From Microbacteriaceae bacterium (lineage in GTDB: Bacteria > Actinomycetota > Actinomycetes > Actinomycetales > Microbacteriaceae): DNA of 8,721 nucleotides. Positions 1-8,721 of the stretch are shown one piece after another; within the stretch, counting starts at the first letter, position 1; each line of letters opens with the position of its first letter. Position numbers and translations under genes: made by a program. The stretch covers positions 1-8,721 of the forward strand of contig JAJAZI010000123.1 in the NCBI GenBank assembly GCA_026785785.1, read 5' to 3'. The notes under the pieces are model-generated. The model ran no database searches, was not told the DNA's origin, and saw only the letters and a list, made by a program, of their open reading frames with translations.

Positions 1-276
1 ATCCAGCGCGTCGTAGAGCACCCCTGTGTAGCGGTCCATCGCGGGCATCACGGGAGACTGGGCGATGCGACGGTTGCGCTCGAGCTCGCCGCGCTGGGTG
101 GGGCCGAGCCGCAGCGCGGCGGCCATCGCATCCGGATCCAGCGCGAGAGCACTGGTCGCGTCGAGGGCCGCAGCGCGCGACACGGTGAGCCCCTGGAAGC
201 TCAGCCTGGACAGATCGAGGGACCGATCGTCTCCGCCGTCACGCTTGGTCTCCGACGGCGGAAGCAGAACGAGCAT
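1..276 (-). CDS. yaaA: Peroxide stress protein YaaA (DUF328/UPF0246 family), N-terminal part, cut by window start
   Basis: This is an open frame of 92 codons from an ATG at 276-274 to the window edge, with no stop. The N-terminus MLVLLPPSETKRDGG matches the hallmark LxLLPPSETK opening of the YaaA/DUF328 family. Further in, near residues 65-92, the conserved elements QRGELERNRRIAQSP, MPAMDRYTGVLYDALD (in part) are visible, also typical of the family, which is usually about 250 residues; roughly a third is therefore present. In E. coli YaaA is induced by hydrogen peroxide and limits free intracellular iron and oxidative damage; its biochemical activity is not settled. The ATG overlaps the stop of the upstream kinase-like gene by one base (TGATG), and no strong Shine-Dalgarno is seen, so translation is probably coupled. 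The family call is confident; a peroxide-stress role in this organism is inferred. Confidence 0.88.
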   Translation of the reverse strand, partial: MLVLLPPSETKRDGGDDRSLDLSRLSFQGLTVSRAAALDATSALALDPDAMAAALRLGPTQRGELERNRRIAQSPVMPAMDRYTGVLYDALD

Positions 277-797
277 CAGCCCGCGAGGAAAGCGAGTGCC
301 GCCGCGACGTTCGACTCCACACTGTGCGAGGTGTCCAGCGTCAGCCGCGGGGCGGCACCGCTCTGCCCGTGCCACGCCGAGTAATCCTCGAGGCTCTGCT
401 CGACCGCGTACCTATGCGGCTCGGCGAGGTGGGGTAGTTTCGCGTCCCGCGCGGCGAGGCGATTGAGGTGCAGATCGCGGTCGGAACACATAACCTCGAC
501 GAACCTGAGCTCGACGCCCTGCCGCTTCGCGAGCCCGACCCACTGCTCCCTGGCTGGCTCGACGGCGTTGACGGCATCGACGACGACGCTATGCCCCGCG
601 GAGAGCACCGACTCGGCGAGCGTCTCGGCGACCAGGTAGGCAGCGAGACCCGTCGGCTGGTCGCTGTCGATTCCCGCGGTCAGAATCGCAGCCTCGATCG
701 GGTCGACCGAGACGACGGCGGCGCCGAGCCGCGCGCCGATGTGTCCGGCGATCGTGCTCTTGCCGGTTCCCGGCAGCCCTGCCATCGCGATCAGCAT
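276..797 (-). CDS. Small P-loop kinase-like ATPase (AAA_33 / zeta-like family)
   Basis: A 173-residue soluble protein. It opens with a Walker A motif, GLPGTGKST (residues 7-15), directly after a short beta strand (MLIAMA), as in small-molecule kinases and the AAA_33 group. The segment VVVDAVNAVEPAREQW (about 71-86) fits the second strand, with Asp74 as a possible catalytic or Mg-binding residue. An Arg-rich stretch (about 106-118, RDLHLNRLAARD) resembles the lid, and the C-terminus has the L-x-LDT...NVAAAL pattern usual in this group. The likely reaction is ATP-dependent phosphorylation of an unknown small molecule; no substrate can be named. ATG 797-795 is chosen because it preserves the first strand; an internal ATG at 786-784 would remove it. 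The start is only 10 bases after the atpC stop and the stop overlaps the yaaA start, so it probably belongs to the atp transcript. There is no companion antitoxin, which argues against a zeta toxin. Confidence 0.8.
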   Translation of the reverse strand: MLIAMAGLPGTGKSTIAGHIGARLGAAVVSVDPIEAAILTAGIDSDQPTGLAAYLVAETLAESVLSAGHSVVVDAVNAVEPAREQWVGLAKRQGVELRFVEVMCSDRDLHLNRLAARDAKLPHLAEPHRYAVEQSLEDYSAWHGQSGAAPRLTLDTSHSVESNVAAALAFLAG

Positions 798-807
798 CGC
801 CGACCCG

Positions 808-1074
808 TCAGCCCTCGACGAGTTCCGCTGAGCGAGCGACGATCGTCACGGTGTCGTGCTCGACCGAGAGGAATCCGTCATCCGCCTTCGCGCGAACCGA
901 GCCGCCCCCGGCCACGGTGAGGCGAACCTCACCGCTGCCCAGGATCGCAAGAACCGGCTCATGGCCGGGCAGAATTCCGATTTCGCCCTCAGTCGTCCGA
1001 GCGACGACCATCGACGCCGTGCCCGACCAGATTTCCTGGTCGGCCGAGACGACGCTCACAGTGAGATCAGCCAC
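808..1074 (-). CDS. atpC: F1Fo ATP synthase subunit epsilon (short form without C-terminal helical domain)
   Basis: The epsilon subunit sits on gamma in the central stalk and couples rotation to the c-ring. The GTG at 1074-1072 is chosen as start: it lies one base after the atpD stop (TAACGTG), has an AGAAGGA ribosome binding site at 1092-1086 inside the end of atpD, and gives the expected N-terminus (V/M)ADLTVSVVSADQEIWSG. A frame reading further upstream only overlaps atpD. The 88 residues cover the N-terminal beta-sandwich (EGEIGILPGHEPVLAIL at about 29-45, then GFLSVEHDTVTIVA at about 67-80). They end right after it, so the usual C-terminal pair of helices (family length about 120-140) is absent. 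The next gene begins 10 bases later, so there is no room for a broken remnant. I recall short epsilon subunits in related Microbacteriaceae, so this is probably native to the lineage rather than a mutation. Confidence 0.93.
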   Translation of the reverse strand: MADLTVSVVSADQEIWSGTASMVVARTTEGEIGILPGHEPVLAILGSGEVRLTVAGGGSVRAKADDGFLSVEHDTVTIVARSAELVEG

Positions 1075-1075
1075 G

Positions 1076-3473
<2,398 letters not shown>

Positions 3474-3474
3474 A

Positions 3475-5112
3475 TCAGCGGCGACCCTTGACGATCTTCT
3501 CCTGGTTGACCTCTTCTTCCGGGAGCTCCTCGAACACCTCGCGGCCGACGGATGCGAGCGGCTTGCCCTCGCCTGTCTGGAACTCGAGCTTGAACTTGTC
3601 GATCTGCTCGGTCAGCCCGCTGACGGTGTCGTCGGAGAGCACGTTCGTCTCGCGCAGCGTCGTCAGGATGTCGGTGTTGCGACCCAGGAAGTCGAGCAGT
3701 TCGCGCTCGAACCGCAGGATGTCGGGCACCGGCACCTCGTCGAGCTTGCCGTTCGTTCCGGCCCAGATCGAGACGACCTGCTCCTCGACGGGGTACGGCG
3801 AGTACTGCGGCTGGCGCAGCAGCTCGGTCAGGCGGGCGCCTCGGGCGAGCTGGCGACGGCTGGCCGGGTCGAGGTCGGACGCGAACATCGCGAACGCCTC
3901 GAGCGAGCGGTACTGGGCGAGCTCGAGCTTGAGAGTTCCGGAGACCTTCTTGATCGACTTCACTTGCGCGTCCCCACCGACTCGCGAGACCGAGATACCC
4001 ACGTCGACCGCGGGACGCTGGTTCGCGTTGAAGAGGTCGGACTGCAGGAAGATCTGGCCGTCGGTGATCGAGATCACGTTGGTCGGGATGTACGCCGAGA
4101 CGTCGTTCGCCTTGGTCTCAATGATCGGGAGTCCCGTCATCGAACCGGCGCCGAGCTCGTCGGACAGCTTCGCGCAACGCTCCAGCAGGCGGGAGTGCAG
4201 GTAGAACACGTCGCCGGGGTAGGCCTCGCGTCCCGGCGGCCGACGCAGCAGCAGCGACACGGCGCGGTAGGCCTCGGCCTGCTTGGACAGGTCGTCGAAG
4301 ATAATGAGAACGTGCTTGCCGGCGTACATCCAGTGCTGGCCGATGGCCGAGCCGGTGTACGGGGCGAGGTACTTGAAGCCGGCGGGGTCGGAGGCGGGGC
4401 TCGCGACGATCGTCGTGTACTCCATTGCTCCGGCATCCTCGAGCGCGGCCTTGATGCCGGCGATCGTGGAGCCCTTCTGCCCAATGGCGACGTAGATGCA
4501 GCGAACCTGCTTGTTGACGTCGCCGGACTCCCAGTTGGCCTTCTGGTTGATGATCGTGTCGAGCGCGATGGCCGTCTTGCCGGTCTGGCGGTCGCCGATG
4601 ATCAGCTGACGCTGGCCTCGGCCGATCGGGATCATGGCGTCGATTGCCTTGATTCCGGTCTGCATGGGCTCGTGCACGCTCTTGCGCTGCATGACGCCTG
4701 GCGCCTGGAGTTCGAGGGCACGGCGTCCCTCCGAGGCGATCTCGCCGAGACCGTCCATGGGCTCGCCGAGCGGGTCGACGACGCGACCCAGGTAGCCGTC
4801 TCCGACGGGCACGGACAGGACTTCACCCGTGCGGGTGACCTCCATGCCCTCTTCGATTCCGGTGAACTCGCCAAGGACGACGACACCGATCTCGTTCTCG
4901 TCGAGGTTCTGGGCAAGCCCGAGAGTACCGTCGGCGAACTTGATGAGTTCGTTCGCCATGACGCCGGGGAGTCCCTCGACGTGGGCGATTCCATCTCCGG
5001 CATCCGTGACGTAGCCGACCTCGGTCGTCGATGCCCGGCTCGGGTCGTAGGCCTTGACGAAGTCCTTGAGGGCGTCGCGGATCTCATCGGGGCTGATCGT
5101 TACTTCTGCCAT
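3475..5112 (-). CDS. atpA: F1Fo ATP synthase subunit alpha
   Basis: A 545-residue non-catalytic nucleotide-binding subunit that alternates with beta and supplies the Arg finger. Seen: N-terminal helix that binds delta ([19 protein letters not shown]), beta-barrel (about 30-100), Walker A GDRQTGKT (173-180), the conserved stretch [15 protein letters not shown] (204-218), the signature [10 protein letters not shown] (367-376) followed by Arg377, the expected Arg finger, and the C-terminal helical domain. Compared with E. coli alpha (513 residues) it has about 30-35 extra C-terminal residues (about 511-545), charged and ending VKGRR; such tails are known in other Actinobacteria. ATG 5112-5110 is chosen for a good AGGAAG site at 5122-5117 and the conserved N-terminus; reading upstream to 5181 would add 23 residues that run through a hairpin and are not family-like. 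It is preceded by a 78-base gap after atpH and followed after one base by atpG. Confidence 0.98.
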   Translation of the reverse strand: MAEVTISPDEIRDALKDFVKAYDPSRASTTEVGYVTDAGDGIAHVEGLPGVMANELIKFADGTLGLAQNLDENEIGVVVLGEFTGIEEGMEVTRTGEVLSVPVGDGYLGRVVDPLGEPMDGLGEIASEGRRALELQAPGVMQRKSVHEPMQTGIKAIDAMIPIGRGQRQLIIGDRQTGKTAIALDTIINQKANWESGDVNKQVRCIYVAIGQKGSTIAGIKAALEDAGAMEYTTIVASPASDPAGFKYLAPYTGSAIGQHWMYAGKHVLIIFDDLSKQAEAYRAVSLLLRRPPGREAYPGDVFYLHSRLLERCAKLSDELGAGSMTGLPIIETKANDVSAYIPTNVISITDGQIFLQSDLFNANQRPAVDVGISVSRVGGDAQVKSIKKVSGTLKLELAQYRSLEAFAMFASDLDPASRRQLARGARLTELLRQPQYSPYPVEEQVVSIWAGTNGKLDEVPVPDILRFERELLDFLGRNTDILTTLRETNVLSDDTVSGLTEQIDKFKLEFQTGEGKPLASVGREVFEELPEEEVNQEKIVKGRR

Positions 5113-5116
5113 CGTT

Positions 5117-5122
5117 CTTCCT
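5117..5122 (-). promoter_or_regulatory. Ribosome binding site of atpA
   Basis: AGGAAG on the minus strand, 4 bases before ATG 5112 (AGGA core 6 bases away). It is a near-ideal Shine-Dalgarno and it decides the atpA start over the longer reading from 5181. It lies 9 bases downstream of a strong hairpin. Confidence 0.7.
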
Positions 5123-5131
5123 GTCTGCTGG

Positions 5132-5151
5132 CGGGACGGTGGTCCGTCCCG
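5132..5151 (-). promoter_or_regulatory. Perfect 8-bp stem-loop in the atpH-atpA leader
   Basis: In transcript sense the arms are CGGGACGG and CCGTCCCG with loop ACCA, 8 base pairs without mismatch. The stem sits in the 78-base gap between atpH and atpA, ending 9 bases before the atpA ribosome binding site. The sequence after it (GCCAGCAG) is not a U tract, so it is not an intrinsic terminator. Possible roles are an RNA processing or stability element, or a structure that keeps the atpA ribosome binding site exposed; none is proven. Confidence 0.65.
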
Positions 5152-5190
5152 AATCCTTCTGGTGGGACCGCCTTGCGGCAATCCCGGTTG

Positions 5191-5988
5191 TCAGCCCGCA
5201 AGCTGAAGTCTCAGGTCCTTGATGCGAGAGGAGACGCTGCCGTCGATGACGTCGTCTCCCACCTGCACCCGGATCCCGCCAATAACGGCGGGATCGATGA
5301 CCACATTGATGCGCAGTTGCTTGCCGTAGCTGGCCGAGAGCCCCTGCTGGAGGCGCACGAGCTGCTCGGGCGCGATCTGCTTGGCGCTCGTCACGGTCGC
5401 GACCGCGAGGCCGGACTGGTCCGCGACGACGGATGCCGCGTAGCGCACGAGTGCGCCGATGCGACGGCCCCGCGGATGCTGCACGAGCTGCAGCACGATC
5501 GCGAGCGCTTGCGGCGACACCTTCTTCTCGAGCAGGGTCTGCACGAGGGTGACCTTCGAGGCAGTGGCGCCGAGCTTGCTGCCGACGGCGAGTTCGAGTT
5601 CGTCATCCGAGCTCACGGCCCGGCCGAACGCAAACAGCTCGCTCTCGACGCTCACTCCCGGTGCTGCGGAATCGGCCGCAGCACGAATGCCGATTTCTTC
5701 GATCCCACTGAGCAGGTCGTCGTCGGACGACCAGCGCTTGCTGGCCGCCGATGCCAAGAGTTCGAGCGCTGTGCGGCCGAACGAAGATCCGAAGACCGCG
5801 GTGATCGCGGCCTTCTTGACCTCGGGAGCCGTCGAAGCATCGGCGAGGATTGACCGCAACTGCAGCGATCCACCGATGGCACGTGCGGCAGCGAAAAGCT
5901 GCTCCGCCGTCGCCAGATCGACGTTGCCGCCGAGCGCGGAGAGCTCCGCCCTCGAGGACGACAGCGCTTGTCTGGACGCAGAACCCAC
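5191..5988 (-). CDS. atpH: F1Fo ATP synthase subunit delta
   Basis: A 265-residue peripheral-stalk subunit that links the b subunits to the top of alpha3 beta3. It is much longer than E. coli delta (177), as usual for actinobacterial delta proteins. The N-terminal half (about 1-110) is helical and Ala/Ser rich. The C-terminal half holds the canonical OSCP/delta parts: LLEKKVSPQALAIVLQLVQ (about 152-170) and the signature region INVVIDPAVIGGIRVQVGD (227-245), ending DGSVSSRIKDLRLQL. It is not fused to a second b-type domain, unlike mycobacterial b-delta. The start is a GTG at 5988-5986, two bases after the atpF stop (TAACCGTG), with only a modest AGG nearby, so translation is probably coupled to atpF. 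The stop is followed by the 78-base leader of atpA. Confidence 0.95.
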   Translation of the reverse strand: MGSASRQALSSSRAELSALGGNVDLATAEQLFAAARAIGGSLQLRSILADASTAPEVKKAAITAVFGSSFGRTALELLASAASKRWSSDDDLLSGIEEIGIRAAADSAAPGVSVESELFAFGRAVSSDDELELAVGSKLGATASKVTLVQTLLEKKVSPQALAIVLQLVQHPRGRRIGALVRYAASVVADQSGLAVATVTSAKQIAPEQLVRLQQGLSASYGKQLRINVVIDPAVIGGIRVQVGDDVIDGSVSSRIKDLRLQLAG

Positions 5989-5990
5989 GG

Positions 5991-7693
<1,703 letters not shown>

Positions 7694-7706
7694 CTCCAAG
7701 CTCGGG

Positions 7707-7720
7707 GCGTGAACTCACGC
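7707..7720 (-). promoter_or_regulatory. Small hairpin just upstream of atpB
   Basis: GCGTGA-GT-TCACGC in transcript sense, a six-pair inverted repeat (five pairs with a four-base loop is sterically likelier). It ends 13 bases before the atpB ATG, the same side and similar distance from the start as the larger leader hairpins of atpE and atpA. Function is unknown. Confidence 0.45.
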
Positions 7721-7730
7721 GGCACAGAAA

Positions 7731-7738
7731 GGGGGGGG
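7731..7738 (-). repeat. Homopolymer run of eight C in the atpB leader
   Basis: The transcribed strand reads AAACCCCCCCCTTT across 7741-7728, with eight consecutive C at 7738-7731 (eight G on the plus strand). Runs of this length are prone to slippage. It lies in non-coding sequence between the candidate promoter and atpB, so length changes would alter the leader, not a protein. Confidence 0.8.
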
Positions 7739-7751
7739 TTTGTTCGTCATG

Positions 7752-7782
7752 ACTCTAGCAAGAGACGACCACGACTGACCAA
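7752..7782 (-). promoter_or_regulatory. Candidate promoter for atpBEFHAGDC
   Basis: On the minus strand TTGGTC (7782-7777) and TAGAGT (7757-7752) are separated by 19 bases, and the -10-like box is preceded by TGC, giving an extended -10 form (TGnTAGAGT). The spacing is long and the -35 match is poor, so the call is tentative. A start around 7745 would give a leader of about 50 bases including the C run and hairpin. Location between atpI and atpB fits the idea that the F1Fo genes have a promoter separate from that of wecA-atpI. Confidence 0.3.
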
Positions 7783-7785
7783 TCG

Positions 7786-8226
7786 TTAGTCTGCGTCTGG
7801 CCGCTGCGGAGCGTCACCGGGAAGCCTGATGTCACTCACGTACGGTAGCCGGGACCGTGAGACGACGACCATGTCGACGACGAGGGTTCCGACCACGCCG
7901 ATGACGAGGGTGACGAACATCACGGTCTGGTCGATGAAGGCCTGATCGCGCAGCGCGACGGCGAGCACGAGGAACAGGATGAACTTCAACAGCCAGGCGC
8001 CCATGACGATTCCGAAGAACGCCAGCACGTCGTAGCGGCTCGCGAGCAGGATGCTCATGGCCGTGATGCCGAGGAACACGAAGGCCATCGCCGCACCGAT
8101 CAAGGCAGAGACGAGACCGATGCCGCCGGCGACGAGGAAGCCGACCAGGGCGCCGACGATCGCGAGCACGAGCGCGAAGATGCCGCCGAGGATCAGCGCC
8201 CTCCGGAGGATGGGGATGGCGCTCAT
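7786..8226 (-). CDS. atpI: AtpI-like membrane protein (ATP synthase protein I)
   Basis: A 146-residue membrane protein with four predicted helices at about 11-33, 38-61, 68-92 and 100-122, and a short hydrophilic Pro/Asp-rich tail (about 127-146). Size, four-helix layout and position directly before atpB identify it as the actinobacterial AtpI equivalent. In other bacteria AtpI aids c-ring assembly or Mg supply, but actinobacterial versions are poorly studied and the sequence itself has no decisive motif. The ATG at 8226-8224 overlaps the stop of the upstream transferase gene as ATGA and has a good AAGGA site (8237-8233) 6 bases away. A longer frame reaching 8532 is an out-of-frame reading of the transferase gene. 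Stop TAA at 7788-7786 is followed by the 92-base gap before atpB. Confidence 0.82.
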   Translation of the reverse strand: MSAIPILRRALILGGIFALVLAIVGALVGFLVAGGIGLVSALIGAAMAFVFLGITAMSILLASRYDVLAFFGIVMGAWLLKFILFLVLAVALRDQAFIDQTVMFVTLVIGVVGTLVVDMVVVSRSRLPYVSDIRLPGDAPQRPDAD

Positions 8227-8721
8227 TGTCGTTCCTTTCCGGCGAGGGCCGCGAGGATCGCCGCCTGCTCTGCGGCGTTCTCGGGCGGGACGTGCTCGTC
8301 GTCGGGCAGGTCGATGGATGCCGCGTCGAGCGGGTCGTAGCGATTGCCGCGGGTCTCGAGGGTCTGACTGGCACTGGCGCGCTGAACGGCCGCCTCGACG
8401 GCTTTGCGCCCGGTGAACGGCAACAGGGTGATCCAGGAGCAGATGATGAGGCCGACGACGATGAACGCGACCGCCCACCACGGCGGCACGAAAAGGAACA
8501 TGAGAAAACCGACCGCGATGACCGCGGTCCACGCGTAGAAGATCAGCACGGCGTGGAAGTGGCTGTGGCCCATGTCGAGCAGGCGGTGGTGTAGGTGTTT
8601 TCGGTCGGCGCTGAACGGTGACTTGCCGGCGCGCAGCCGTCGGAACACCGCAAGCCCGAAGTCGAGCAGGGGCACCACGAGCACGGCGAGCGGGAGGAGG
8701 ATCGGGATGAAGGCGGGGAGC
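8223..8721 (-). CDS. wecA: Polyprenyl-phosphate sugar-1-phosphate transferase (WecA/TagO-like, MraY superfamily), C-terminal part
   Basis: The 3' portion of a membrane enzyme of the family that transfers GlcNAc-1-phosphate from UDP-GlcNAc to undecaprenyl (decaprenyl) phosphate, the first step of cell-wall linker or surface polysaccharide synthesis. About 165 residues are visible. They start within a membrane helix (LPAFIPILLPLAVLVVPLLD), followed by the diagnostic cytoplasmic motif AVFRRLRAGKSPFSADRKHL and HHRLLDMGHSH, where the Asp and His cluster are the conserved catalytic/substrate-binding loop of this family. Two more helices follow, then a hydrophilic tail of about 60 residues ending AALAGKERQ. 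The frame runs open through the window end, so the true start is outside; a GTG at 8684 is internal. It overlaps atpI by four bases. The wecA-atpI-atpB order is conserved in Actinobacteria, including Mycobacterium. Confidence 0.9.
   Translation of the reverse strand, partial: LPAFIPILLPLAVLVVPLLDFGLAVFRRLRAGKSPFSADRKHLHHRLLDMGHSHFHAVLIFYAWTAVIAVGFLMFLFVPPWWAVAFIVVGLIICSWITLLPFTGRKAVEAAVQRASASQTLETRGNRYDPLDAASIDLPDDEHVPPENAAEQAAILAALAGKERQ

Noticed and set aside
276..797. Zeta-type toxin of a toxin-antitoxin pair
   Set aside because: The P-loop region is similar, but there is no small antitoxin gene beside it and it is embedded in a housekeeping operon.
798..810. Terminator at the end of atpC
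   Set aside because: Only ten bases separate the stop from the next gene and no inverted repeat with U tract is present.
5132..5151. atpH-atpA hairpin as a rho-independent terminator
   Set aside because: No U tract follows, and stopping here would separate essential subunit genes.
3475..5181. Extended atpA start adding 23 residues
   Set aside because: The extension reads through a perfect hairpin and the ribosome binding site for ATG 5112.
3964..5853. A 629-codon open frame on the plus strand opposite atpA and atpH
   Set aside because: It is antisense to two certain genes. Its composition is that of a mirrored high-GC coding strand, with no recognisable domain, and it has no supporting gene context.

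Overview
The window is a GC-rich, densely packed stretch in which every supportable gene lies on the minus strand, so transcription runs from high to low coordinates. Gene content and order (a WecA-type transferase, an AtpI-like membrane protein, then atpB-E-F-H-A-G-D-C) are those of the ATP synthase locus of Actinobacteria. A separate b subunit and delta subunit (not the mycobacterial b-delta fusion), a very short epsilon subunit of 88 residues, GTG starts and the protein sequences suggest a member of the Micrococcales, most likely Microbacteriaceae. That family-level call is inference from sequence recall, not from a search.

Layout in transcription order. At 8721-8223 is the 3' part of a polyprenyl-phosphate sugar-1-phosphate transferase (WecA/TagO, MraY superfamily), cut by the window end. 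It overlaps a four-helix AtpI-like protein (8226-7786) by an ATGA junction. A 92-base gap holds a candidate promoter, a run of eight C and a small hairpin. It is followed by atpB (a, 7693-6863), atpE (c, 6809-6576), atpF (b, 6566-5991), atpH (delta, 5988-5191), atpA (alpha, 5112-3475), atpG (gamma, 3473-2571), atpD (beta, 2548-1076) and atpC (epsilon, 1074-808). Only ten bases after atpC come a small P-loop kinase-like protein (797-276) and then, overlapping it by one base, the start of a YaaA/DUF328 peroxide-stress protein (276-1, cut by the window start).

The eight F1Fo genes encode a complete, apparently intact proton-type ATP synthase: Fo = a, c-ring and b; F1 = alpha3 beta3 gamma delta epsilon. 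Key catalytic residues are present: both Walker A motifs, the beta catalytic Glu, the alpha Arg finger, the c-ring Glu and the a-subunit Arg. No gene is broken and I see no mobile element, RNA gene or CRISPR array.

This is mostly a conserved housekeeping region. The points worth a second look are: the inter-gene leaders, where sizeable ones occur only before the multi-copy subunits c, alpha and beta, with strong hairpins just upstream of the atpE and atpA ribosome binding sites; an epsilon subunit without its inhibitory C-terminal domain, paired with an extended alpha C-terminus; and a kinase-yaaA pair attached to the operon's 3' end with no terminator in between.
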